A DNA stretch of 64,000 bases, from the NCBI RefSeq assembly GCF_000835495.1, contig NW_015622545.1, positions 2,930,777 to 2,994,776 of the forward strand, read 5' to 3'. The position numbers and the translations under genes are program-made. Each line of letters starts with the position of its first letter. Position 1 is the stretch's first letter. This DNA comes from Cladophialophora immunda (lineage: Eukaryota > Ascomycota > Eurotiomycetes > Chaetothyriales > Herpotrichiellaceae). Below the pieces are notes generated by a model. It made no database searches and had not been told where the DNA came from. It saw only the letters and a program-made list of their open reading frames with translations. Shown here in pieces: positions 1 through 9,997 of the stretch.

Positions 1-390
1 CTTTGTCTACCCAGATACACAAGGTCATTCTTTTGTGCTTCTAATGGTGCAAACTAATCCCAAACCTTGGTTTTATCTCACAAGATCAGAAAAGAGCCAC
101 CCTTTGTGCTTTCTTCTCAATCTCGTCATTTCATCTATGAGTGAGTGAGTTCCTCGTGCATGCACGGGCTCTACGGTGCAGTAATCCAAGCTAAAGGGAA
201 TCATTGTCGCTTCCTCCGAAACACAGTCGTCCATCCCATCCCGGCAATGTCACACTCTTGTAGACGTAAATCCACACTATTCTACCAGCCGTCTGACCAT
301 GGAAGTCGTGTTCATACTCATATTCGTAGGAATCGCTCGATCGTCCTGTCCGGGAGATTTTATCTCGGTAGGTAGGGTCGTCGGCGGCCC
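1..390. other. 3' flank of SEC31, no gene seen
   Basis: This stretch lies downstream of the SEC31 stop codon and presumably holds its 3' UTR. Only short ORFs without recognisable content occur on either strand. Confidence 0.5.
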
Positions 391-3300
391 TTAAGGGGTG
401 GCTCTACACATCCCCACCAGCCTCTTCACACCCACCATCCAATGCCCACACTCCTCTACTTTGTTTGTATGCACATCCATCTGAATTTCCTGTGCCTTGA
501 CAAAATCCCTTCCTTCCAGCGCTTGAGCTAGCTCAACCAATTGCGCCACTGTGTCCGGCTTAAGCAGATCCTCATTGTTCAAATGATCAAAGAGGATATC
601 GAGCCGTTTTTCGGTATCAACGACTTGTGGTTTAAATGACTGTGGAGCTCGAGCTTTGACACGCGCCATTTCGGAAGAGAGGATGGTATAGATTGGTTGG
701 GCAGAGGGGGAAATGTGTGTGCGGTCGCCCTTGGCTGCACCAGAATTCGTTAGCTTCGCACAATGGGGTAAGGACATATTTTCAACTCACGATATTTCCG
801 TGCTGAAGGAGCAGCGGAGGCTTTATTTGAACCCGCTGTGCCAGGCCGCGAGGGTGGCCCTTGAGCGGCAGGCCCGCTTCCTGCGGGAGGTGGCCCGGAA
901 ATGAATTGCTGTTGTGGGGTGGGTATTGGCGGCGCTGTAGCTGACTGCGGCGTCTGTGTGGGTTGGGGAGGACCATAGCTTGTCTGCCGAGTTGGTTGCG
1001 ATTGATGAGTTGGAGCATAAGGGTTCATCGGAGGAGCAGGCACTTGGAAGGATGAACTTTGGGGAGGTGGCGCTATAGATGGACGTGTATTTGGAGCAGT
1101 CGAGTGCTGGCTCCCTGATGCCGGCGCATATCTGTTGGGGGCTGTAGGAGCGTGGGAAGGAGGCGCGTTATATGGAGATGGACCTCTCGGAATTGGCGGC
1201 GACATGATATTCTGTCCGATGGGTGGCGATGTGACGGCCGGTGGTGCATAAGGATTGCTTGCTGATGATGGTCGCTCAAAAGGGGGTTGCCCGCCCAGAG
1301 GAGATGTCACTCGCGGAGGTGGACCAGTCCCTTTTGGTGGAGGGGGAACTGGCGAGGCTCTCTGCCTTGAACCGAGAGGCGGAGCAGCAGGAGGAGACGA
1401 TATTTGTCCCGGGGGTGGACTAAATGGATTCTGGGCAGGCTGCGGTGGAACGCTAGGTGTGCCTCTTCTCGAAGTCGGAGGTTTGACAAAGCCCTCAGGG
1501 ATATCATTCCAGTTGGACATACCTTTGTCTTGGGACGGAGGAGGAATGGCCGGAGATTGATTGTATCTAGGAGGGGGTTGGATAGGATTTGCTTGTGGAA
1601 TGCCGTATGGGCCGGTGGGAGGAGGGCCGGGAGGCATTCTCATTTGCTGTGGAGGTTGATAGCTACCGCCAACGGGCGCATATGGATTTGACGGTGCACT
1701 GGTGGCCGTGGGTGGTGCATAGGGGTTGCTCGGTTGCAAGTGGCTTGCACCATAAGGAGTAGGTACCTGAGGAGTTGGTGGAGTAAAAGCAGTTGTCGGA
1801 GGCTGAAATTGTGACGTGCCTGGCAGAGGCTTGTTTCTTGTCGTTATCGGGGCAGCTTGAGGAACAGCCGCTGGAGCGGCTGTCTTCTTCCTTGCCTGTT
1901 GAATCCGGCTTCTTGCAACATCCGCTCCCGGATAGCTTGCAGGAAGAAGATCAAGATATTTCTGGGCAACGTCGAGCTGGCCGGAACCAGCTACAATGTC
2001 TGCATATTCCAGATATTTGCCGTACAGGGCTTCCAGCCTCCACTCCCCAGTCTTGGACAGCCCTTCGTCCTTGAAGTTAACCACTTGTCGGAAAATTGTT
2101 ACTTTTTCAATGAAGTCTTGGAGGCCGCGGGCGTGCAGCGAAAATGCTGAAGATGCGTCCGCTTCCGAGGCTCCTGCCTCCTCGTGCTCCTTGAGTTCTT
2201 GAATCCAGATGGCGACCACCTTTTCCAACTTGGAACCAGCCAAGAAGCAGAAAGATGCATCTTTCCGGGAGACTGAAGAAAGATCATCGATCTGTTCCTC
2301 AATCCTGTCTCCAAGAGCTTCGCAAAGATCCGGAAACTCCTGCTCATCAGCAAATGTACACAGCGTGGCCATGACTTCTTTCCAATTCGCGAGCTCAGCA
2401 TTGTGGACTGTATCCCAGAGATTTTTGCCAACAACCGAAGCGAGCAGACGAAGGTAGTTTGGTCCGCCGGACTGTTTTGCGAGATATGCTTCTTGGGCTT
2501 TCTTAATGCAGGCTTCGCCGCCACAAATGGCAATCATGAAAGCATCAGACATTCTGTTCTCCTGCAGACATACGTCCAGAGCTTTCTCGAATTGCCCCAA
2601 AATCAAGGCCCTTGTGATCTTTCGGTCGGCCTGGGACTCGGATCCCGTGTAGATCTGGAAGGGATTGTTGGTCCTGGTACCCTTCGTAGCCGCCAATTCC
2701 GCCAAAAAATCCCCGTCGGCCGAGCTTGCGAAAATGGACTGGAATCGCTTGTGCGCCTTCGAGGCCCCGTTGACGGAGGGTTTTTGCTCTTCTGGATTGT
2801 CATCCCCTGAAGGCTGCTGCTCAACACCATTTGTGCTGTCTTCAGCTGTGTCTTCAAAGCCTAGGTATTTCACTAGCTCCGCTCGAGGATTCTTGGACAC
2901 CAGGGTTTCAATGACCTTCCAATCAGCCTTTTCCTCCTCAGTCCTTGCAGATGCAACCCTGTCCTCACACAAGCCGGTGAGATCCCCTGACTGAAGAGCT
3001 TTTTCGAAGGTTTCTGTCGCGCTCCCGACGTTCGAATCCACCTCGAATTTGCTGATGCAGATCTTTGAAGCCCTCGATTTCCCAGGATCCGCTTGCTTGA
3101 CGCTGATGATTCTTCCACCAAAGCCGAAAGATACGGAAACAGGTCGCTCTAGCCACTTGGGTGCCTTGACAAGCGAGAAAGATGAAGTCTGAGGCTGCGT
3201 CTGGGCTTTGGAGAAGAAGTCCTCTCCATCGGCAGCCTGGCTCTGGTCTGTCTGAGTGCTGCTCGGATTGGTGTTCTGCAGGGTCTGGATCTGCAGCTTG

Positions 3301-4317
3301 CCGTCGAAGGAGGCAGTCGCAAACATGTTCGGGTTATGAGGATTCCACCTTGTCTGAAAAGTCCAGTTTGTCACAACTGGATAGTCACCATACGCTTCTC
3401 CGGTCTGGGGGTTCCATAGTATCGTCCTGTTGTCCTTCCCACAGGATAGCAAGAGGTCATGGTCCTGCGGGCACCAGGCAACCGAGAGGACTCCCGAGTC
3501 ATGCCCACGAAGCACCTTCTCCGGGGCGTTTGAGTTTCTTAGATCCCAGACTAAGATGACAGGCTCCTGCTCGAGCGGTACAGCAGTAATCAATCGCGTG
3601 GGCTTTTCAGGGTCCCATGCAATAGCACTAGCAGGTTTCCGCTGGAAGTTGTTGAGCGTCAAGCTCTCTTTTCTTGTTTTCATGTCCCATACTGTCACGA
3701 AACCTCCGCTGCTTCCTGTGACCAGGATATTTGAGACTCTCTTATTCCAGTCGAGACAATCGATATCGTCCGCCCGGGCAGCAGTGCTTCCAAGCCGTAT
3801 TGGGGCGTCGAGGTGGTTCAAGTCTGAAATGAATAGTTCCCCTTTGGCACCACCCGTTGCGAGGAAATTCTGTATCTTGGGATTGAATTGCAAGGCCTTG
3901 ATTGCTCCGCTGTGTATTTTGTGGGTGAAAATAGAGGCATCCGCCGTGTTCGTGATGGCCTTGTCCGCGTCCCACAAGCCCAGTGATCCATTGTCAAAGG
4001 CCCCAGCAATAATCCCCCTCTTGTGTCCAGCCTGAGCCGGCGTCCAGGCAAGGTCGTGAAAGCTGCGAATCGTTAGTAGACTTCTAGGCAACAAATAGAA
4101 TCACATACCCTGTCTCAGTAGGCAGAGTGACGGAGGGTTGTAATTCTTGACTCTGTTCACCATTCTCCAATGCCAGGTCCCAAAGTTCTAGACAGGTTTC
4201 ATTGCTGAAATCGACGTCGACAGCACCCGATTTCGTGCCGGTTGCGATCCAAGACGAGGGCGCATCGGGAGACCACGCGAAAGTCGCTGTGCGTGGAATT
4301 TCCCTAAGACGCACCAT
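391..4317 (-). CDS. SEC31: Protein transport protein SEC31, COPII outer coat
   Basis: SEC31 pairs with SEC13 to form the outer cage of COPII vesicles that bud from the endoplasmic reticulum. Three exons give 1274 residues: 4317-4109, 4062-791 and 734-391. Intron 4063-4108 has a GTATGT donor and a TACTAACG branch site. Intron 735-790 has a GTGAGT donor and a GCTAAC branch site. Phases join cleanly. N-terminal WD40 repeats cover roughly residues 1-340. An alpha-solenoid (ACE1) middle follows, then a Pro-rich linker of about 300 residues with repeated PPP and NPYAP motifs, typical of the SEC23-binding part. The C-terminal helical segment begins near IYTILSSEM and matches the SRA1-like end of SEC31. 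Length is normal for fungi. The start was chosen because [17 protein letters not shown] is the conserved beginning. It is divergent from the RRM gene. Confidence 0.96.
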
Positions 4318-4709
4318 GACGGATGTGGTGCTGTGCTGGTTGAGGGAGAAAGAGAAGGTAAAGAGGAGTCAAAAAAGGCTAAGTCATGCAGCAGAGAAGA
4401 GAACGACTCCAAGTGAACAGATGGACAGGAGAATCAGGGTTTAGCAAGCAGCTGTCCTCATCTTCCACTCTGATACGTCTCAGTATTTCGACTTTCTGAT
4501 CTGGACACCGTCGTTTGTCCCGAAGGTTTTAGGGCCGCAAAACGGTTAGTGGCCTCCCAGCGTCATCCCTGGAACCCCCCCAATGTTGAACTCCGCAGCC
4601 GCAGCTAATCCAGCACAGTGAGGCGAGATATCAATCCACGTGATCGCGGTATTCCACATTTTTCAACCTTCAGCCTCCTTCGACCCTTGCAGAGTCAAGC
4701 AGCGCGAGG
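4318..4709. promoter_or_regulatory. Divergent promoter, SEC31 / RRM gene
   Basis: This 392-bp gap separates two head-to-head start codons, so it must hold both promoters and 5' UTRs. No clear TATA box was seen. A CCAAT pentamer occurs near 4577 (CCCCCCAATG), but there is no further support that it is functional. Confidence 0.4.
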
Positions 4710-5264
4710 ATGGCGGAGGGATCAACCCGCCCGAACAGTACAATCTACGTTGGCGGTCTTGACACCAACCTTGTGACTGCCACAACTCTCTCGGAGGCGT
4801 TCGTCCCGTTTGGCGAAATAGTGGACATCACTCTACCCAAGCCTGAGGCGCCGTCTTCGACAGATTTACATCGCGGCTTTGGATATGTCGAGTTCGAGGA
4901 GGCTGCCGATGCAAAGGAAGCAATCGATAATATGGATCAGAGTGAGCTCTACGGACGGGTAATCAAGGTAGCCATGGCAAAACCCGACAGAAAGGAGACT
5001 GGAGAAGTTGGGTTGGGCAGCACCACTGCCATCTGGGAACAAGTGAGTGTGACAGAAGTCTTTCTATCCCTGGACTGTTGCTTGTTTGTTTGCCGCATCA
5101 TGGAAGGATGTGTGCTAATATTTGGCATTCAGGAGGATTATCTCGCAAAATATGGCACAGCAAACGAGGATAAGGCCGCTGTAGAAAGCGCAAAGAACGA
5201 CAGGCCTGCAGATCCCATGGATGGATTAGAAGGGCTTGATGTTGCCGGCCCAAAGCCCGAGTGA
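4710..5264 (+). CDS. Small single-RRM RNA-binding protein, PPIE/Cyp33 RRM-like
   Basis: Two exons, 4710-5042 and 5133-5264, give 154 residues. The 90-bp intron (GTGAGT...GGCATTCAG) keeps the frame open, so an unspliced translation hides it. Splicing joins AIWEQ directly to EDYLAKYG. Residues 10-90 form one RNA recognition motif, with RNP2 as IYVGGL and RNP1 as RGFGYVEF. The RRM resembles the N-terminal domain of the nuclear cyclophilin PPIE/Cyp33, but no cyclophilin domain follows. The acidic tail is short and ends near GLDVAGPKPE. A role in RNA binding or splicing is likely from the domain; the exact role is unknown. Confidence 0.85.
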   Translation: MAEGSTRPNSTIYVGGLDTNLVTATTLSEAFVPFGEIVDITLPKPEAPSSTDLHRGFGYVEFEEAADAKEAIDNMDQSELYGRVIKVAMAKPDRKETGEVGLGSTTAIWEQVSVTEVFLSLDCCLFVCRIMEGCVLIFGIQEDYLAKYGTANEDKAAVESAKNDRPADPMDGLEGLDVAGPKPE

Positions 5265-5771
5265 GCGAGGATGTAATTCGGACGAATTCAACACTACCAC
5301 GTCTTGGACAAGCTCCAAAACAACAGCAGTTTTGCTCTGACGAGGACCGCCACAATCCACGCGCCCGACTCAAATGGTTAGCAGAAACGGTCAGTTTCCG
5401 CACAAGTTGGGGAACGAAGCCGGTTACTGTTGTCGACATCTAGTCTATCAGTTTGAGCCGATGAAGGACTTACAACTGTCCGCCCAACGAAAGGGGACGT
5501 TGAAAGAGGGGAGGGCCGAGCTGGCGAAGCCGAGTTATTGTGGCACTAGTATGGCGGTTGGAAAAGTGTGCTGAGGAAAGGATCAGAGTGGTGTCAACAA
5601 GCCACAGGACAGACTGTGAATTTTCTTGCTGGCTGCATTTGTTTATATACACATCCCCGCAATGCTTCGAAGCAATTCCATTTTCGGCAATTTGGGACTT
5701 GAGAATAGAGACTCTCCCTCGTTCGTACGTGACTTGACTGCCGTCGAAATCCAGGTGCTCCCATCGCCTTC
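5265..5771. other. Convergent 3' region, no gene seen
   Basis: This region holds the 3' flanks of the convergent RRM and B12D genes. Short ORFs on both strands overlap each other and none shows a known motif. Confidence 0.45.
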
Positions 5772-6287
5772 TCAATGTTTCTGCGAAGACCTCTGCAAGC
5801 GAAGTGTCCTGTCGGTCATGAGCTTCCTTGCCATCGCAAAGCAGGCAGCGAACAAGGCGAAGCTAGCAAGAAAACCAATCAGCATTTGTCTCGTGGCCAG
5901 TATTTGTACTCAAATCTCTTTTTCATATTCGCTAGGAATGGGTATACGTACGAAATGACAACGCCGAGAGGGAGCAGTTCCGGGGGGATTCTCTTGAGCA
6001 TGCGGATTCTTTGGGTGATGGTGTGTGCTGCGGGTTGTCAGCGTCAATTGCTCCCTTGAATGTCCAGAGGTCTGGCCATCTTACCACTTTGGTCATCCTC
6101 CTATCAGAGATGATTAGCATGAGCTTTTCAGCGTCCAGGGCATGTTCCTGCTCACCTTGGTCCTGAACATGGTTCGGGTGTTGTGGAATGGTCTGGCAGT
6201 CTGTTTCTGGGCGGATTGGCGGAAGGCAGCTTGCCGCATGCCAGCTGCCCGAAGAGGCTGGAGCCTCAAGAGTCTTGCAGTATTCAT
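5772..6287 (-). CDS. B12D/MLRQ-type mitochondrial respiratory subunit, NDUFA4-like
   Basis: No exon is long enough to show up as an obvious ORF. Four exons (6287-6156, 6100-6085, 6027-5952, 5862-5772) sum to 315 nt and 104 residues with consistent phases. Exon 2 is a 16-nt microexon encoding EDDQS plus one base. Donors are GTGAGC, GTAAGA and GTACGT; acceptors are TGATAG, CCGCAG and TGCTAG. The N-terminus is Arg/Ala-rich without acids (MNTARLLRLQPLRAAGMR), like a matrix-targeting presequence. The conserved core IPPELLPLGVVISFALF includes one membrane span, followed by a basic tail ending in DRTLRLQ. This matches the B12D family, which includes NDUFA4, first described as a complex I protein and later assigned to cytochrome c oxidase. 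It lies head-to-head with COX12. Confidence 0.85.
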
Positions 6288-6601
6288 CCTTGCCGTGCAG
6301 TGGTAGGCGGAGTGGAGAGTTGGAAGCGAAGCTGAAGAGAATAGATCCTTAGGACGAGGGAAGAGTGACGTTGGAGTCGCAGTTGAAGTTGCTCCCAAGC
6401 TCTCCGTAGGACGACAGCCAATCAGAGTCAGGCCACACTTGTTACGCCTTAGTAGCTTCTGCAACCTCCGACTTTCGACCTCGCTGCAGGCCTCAGGTGA
6501 CAACCTCCCCTCTGAAGCTTCCCTTTTCAACCCAGCCTCAGCACTCGAGCTTCCTTTGTATATTCCACCGCAGCCGCAAGAGGTTTCTTCCACTCGCCAA
6601 G
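6288..6601. promoter_or_regulatory. Bidirectional promoter between B12D-like gene and COX12
   Basis: Only 314 bp separate the two start codons. A CCAATCA box lies at 6418-6424 on the plus strand, close to the middle. CCAAT boxes bind the fungal HAP complex, which controls respiratory genes. A CT-rich stretch precedes COX12. Joint regulation is inferred from layout and motif only. Confidence 0.5.
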
Positions 6602-7055
6602 ATGACTCAAATCGAGACTCCTGACGCCGATGAGCTCGGTGGAAACGTCACCAAGCCCTTCAAGTTCGTTACTGGTACGAAGAATTCGAATCTATGACTG
6701 CCTTACAACTCCCCTGCTGACATCGCTATAGCTGGATACGACGCCCGCTTCCCTAACCAGAACCAGTACGTTCCTTTCCACAGCGGCCGAAGACATCCAG
6801 CAGCCTAACCATGGGTATCATAGGACAAAACATTGCTGGCAAAACTACGTCGATTATCACAAGTGCATCCTGGCAAAGGGCGAAGATTTCAAGCCATGCA
6901 GACAGGTACATGCACATCGTCAAAGGAACGGAAGTCAAAATGCTGACCTGTCTCAGTTCTATTTGGCCTATCGATCATTGTGCCCTAGCTCCTGGATCCA
7001 TAGGTGGGACGATCAACGTGAAGCTGGGAACTTCCCCGTCGACTTGGAGCACTAG
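6602..7055 (+). CDS. COX12: Cytochrome c oxidase subunit VIb
   Basis: Four exons (6602-6674, 6732-6765, 6824-6905, 6957-7055) give 288 nt and 95 residues. Donors are GTACGA, GTACGT and GTACAT. The protein sits on the intermembrane-space side of complex IV and is imported through the MIA40 pathway. The twin cysteine motif is complete: CWQNYVDYHKC is CX9C and CRQFYLAYRSLC is CX10C, the spacing typical of Cox6B. The ending FPVDLEH and the DDQREAGNFP segment are family hallmarks. No presequence is present, as expected. The 34-nt second exon explains why no long ORF covers the gene. It shares its promoter with the B12D-like gene on the other strand. Confidence 0.95.
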
Positions 7056-7748
7056 GGAGATGAATGAGTGACCGTGATGCAGATGGAGGACAAGAAAACG
7101 GGCCTACAGTTGCGGAGTTCTCACGGCGAGCTCGGGGTGGCATGGATATTGTACATAGACCCAGACGAAACTACGCGGCGGCCAACACACTGCTCCTCCC
7201 ATACAACTAGGTACATGGACCAATGTATCCTTCTACTGCATCTGAATTTGTATATCTCATGCAGTCCAGACCTAATTATGCGTTAGGCCGCCGGAAATGG
7301 CCACTGACATTCGACGGTTCAAAAACAACCAGAACACCCATATCGTGCTGATGGGCAAAATTGCCATTGGTTCACAAACAGATAGTACTGGGCTCAATAT
7401 TCCAAGGGATGTTCACGCTATCATTTGAGGGCAATTTGAGATCCATAGTTTTGTTCTGCCAGTTCACTGCTGCATATATCGCCCTCCAAGGGCGTGATGC
7501 GTCCACAGCACCAGATGCAGTTGCTCATGTGAGCTCTGGATTCTTCTATTCGATGCTCGAGCTAATGGTCTCAATGCCAACCACCCCAAGACTGCTCATG
7601 TCCCGCAGATCGTCTGTCAGGACTAACGAAGCAGTGAGACAATGCTGAAGCCACGTAGCCGTCATCTTCCGAAAGACTCCTCTTGGGGCCTTTCTCTATC
7701 CGGCGTCGATGTATGCTGTCTAGACACAATCGTTTGTCCAATTCCTTT
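7056..7748. other. Convergent 3' region, no gene seen
   Basis: This is the 3' flank of COX12 and of the convergent Nudix gene. It is AT-richer than the coding sequence around it. No ORF here has a recognisable domain. Confidence 0.45.
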
Positions 7749-8283
7749 TCACTTCTTGACCGAACTCCTCCTCAAAGCCTCCAACAGCTCGGGCCGGGAG
7801 TTCAACAGCTGAACTGCTTGTGCATAAGCGTACCATTGCCTGGATCTCTTGTTTTTCTCGGGCCAATTGTCCTTTTCCTCGGTCACGATGGCCTCGAAGA
7901 AGTGGTAACTTGCTTTAGGAGCGTGTTTCGTCACGGCCGTTGTTGGCCGCGTGTCCGGAATGTGACCCAGATCTTTTTCGACCTTGCAGATGATCCCAGC
8001 TTCCTCCCACGCTTCTCGGACAGCGGCAACTGACGCCGAAGCCTCGTCCAATTCCCAGCCGCCTTTGGGAAGGACCCAGCCATTCCGCCGGGAGGATTGT
8101 ATCAGTAGAACTCGGGTCTTGTCCGCAGACAGGGGGACAATGCCGGCGACCAGTCTCTCGCCTTTGGTTCCATAGCCTGCGACACTATGAGCCCGAGGAA
8201 TCTAAAGCGACCCAAAAAGCAGTGGCATACATACGCTGATTGGCCGTGCCGGTGCGAGAGGTCATGGACATTTCTTTGGCCAT
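7749..8283 (-). CDS. Nudix hydrolase, diphosphoinositol polyphosphate phosphohydrolase-like
   Basis: Two exons, 8283-8235 and 8176-7749, give 158 residues. The 58-bp intron has GTATGT and TCGCAG borders. The Nudix box reads PKGGWELDE...REAWEEAG at about residues 53-76, and the preceding strand RLVAGIVPLS matches the Aps1/Ddp1 (DIPP) subgroup. These enzymes cleave diphosphoinositol polyphosphates and diadenosine polyphosphates. As in yeast Aps1, the first glutamate of the generic Nudix pattern is not in the standard position. The start at 8283 has a good context (CACCACCATGG); internal Met codons at residues 5 and 7 are alternatives. Substrate is inferred from the family. Confidence 0.88.
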
Positions 8284-9416
8284 GGTGGTGGAAACCGTCG
8301 GGCCTGGGCGGACGGCCACAAGCCAGAAGTTCAAGGAAGGACTGTGTGGGTACGGCTGTCCCTTGAAGAAAAATTCTGGGCTAACAGAGGGCAGAAGCGA
8401 ACGTGAAAAGAGACGGTGAAGGGAGGGCACGTGGGAACACTATCGAGCTGCTCCCGGTGCAAGGCGGCGAGGTCAGTCTCTGGGAAGAGAAGACGAAGGG
8501 GATCAAAGATGACCCATGGCGAAGATAGCAGCGGGGTGTGCGATACAGCGCATGAATGAGGGATACCTTCAGTCCCGTGTGGCACGGGGCTGAGGGAACG
8601 AGGTTGACGTGTTGAGCATCCTGAGAAAGGGAACAGCCATAGTTATGTAGCCTTTGGGCAAGTTTAGTTTTTTTGGCCGTGACTCTCGGAGGGTGCAGGT
8701 GCATGGTGGGTGGACACGCATGGGGGAGCACGAAAAAAAAGATCAGTAGCGGCGATTTCCTGAGCTGGGCGAGGGCAGCGAAGGCGAATCGCAGTCTCCC
8801 ACAGTCTCCCACCGCTGAGTGGTCCAGCGGTGCCAGGGGACAGGGAGCGAGAAGCCATCATCCCATCAAGCCATGTCCATCCTGTTGCTTCTTCATGCTG
8901 CATGCTTCAATCATTGCGCCCTCATGCTCCCTTGCGGTCCCATGGTGCCTCACGACGGACGGGGCTAGAGAGACTGCAGCACACTCTCTGTCACTCGGAG
9001 TGGGATTTTTGGTATTTTGTTTGGCTTCCCAAACGGCATCAAGAGGCTTGCCGACCGACTAATTGCAAGGTTCCAGCACATCTGGTTCGCTCGAATCGCT
9101 GCGGTCCATGCAGTGGTTCCTTGCCTGGTTCCCTCGCATTTGTCCTTGGTGGCCCATGTCACTCCAAACCGCATTCCGTGTCCACTTGCACCGCTTCCAC
9201 CGCTTCCACGCCATTCCCCAACCCCGAATCGAAGCACACGACGAACATACACGTGCTCATCTTCACGTTTATACTGGTCTAAAATTCTGATACTCGACCC
9301 CTCGTCCTCATCCCTCCTAACCACCTTTTCTGCTTGCCTTGACGCTTCCAGATACGGTTCCTCGGCTTGATCGCCCTTAACACCGCTCATCCAAACACCT
9401 CCAGTTCGCCTCGAAG
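8284..9416. other. Intergenic, no supported gene
   Basis: This region is upstream of the Nudix gene and holds its promoter. Several ORFs of 80-150 codons overlap each other on both strands around 8400-9390, with no domain and no splice logic linking them. I regard them as chance. Confidence 0.4.
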
Positions 9417-9997
9417 CTAACGGCGCCCCTCCCTCAGACTGCTCACGCGAGCGCCCAAGATCCAGGGAGTAAGTGGGGGTTCTCTCCTGGACGACGGCTG
9501 CGTCGTGTTCCAGCCTTCAAGGTTCAGTGCGCCGAACACTGCCAGAGCATCCTCAATTGGCTGCCTTGAGCCGGTCGTGTGCATATCCCACGACCGAGTT
9601 CCACTGGGAGTGCCGCCTGGATATGACCGTGGGTTCTCCGGCTGATGGGTTGCTCTTCTGATACCCTCGTTAGGGACTGCCTGCACCTTGGATATTAATG
9701 GGAATTCGTCATTGTCTGCCTGCCGGCCAGGATCAGGTGACATCATATTGAGCCTGGAAAGAGTCGTCATTCAACGTGCTGGGGGACCGACTGTCCATAC
9801 AAGGCATTCGTGTGATGAGAAACTCCAGATATTCCTTCTTCGGCCTGAGCAGGGGTTCCACTAGTGCCACGGTTGATCATGACAAACGAAATCTCACTTT
9901 TGAAGCCTCTCGGTAAGTCGCATTTGAAAGGGACACCTGACCCTAGGCCCTTCCCAAACATCAGGCATGGCCCGACCCGCCTGGACCGGGCTACCAT
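9417..9997 (-). CDS. Possible two-exon hypothetical gene, antisense to ATE1 start
   Basis: Two minus-strand open segments, ending at 9801 and restarting at 9753, join in phase across a 47-bp stretch with a GTATGG donor, a TTGAATGAC branch-like site and a TTTCCAG acceptor. The product would be about 175 residues, Pro/Ser/Arg-rich, with no family I recognise. Its 5' part lies opposite ATE1 exon 1 (9879-9912) and intron 1. That overlap argues either for a chance ORF or for a shorter gene starting nearer the acceptor. Confidence is low. Confidence 0.22.

Noticed and set aside
8381..9390. Several ORFs of 80-150 codons between the Nudix gene and ATE1
   Set aside because: They occur in sense and antisense over the same bases and encode low-complexity peptides.
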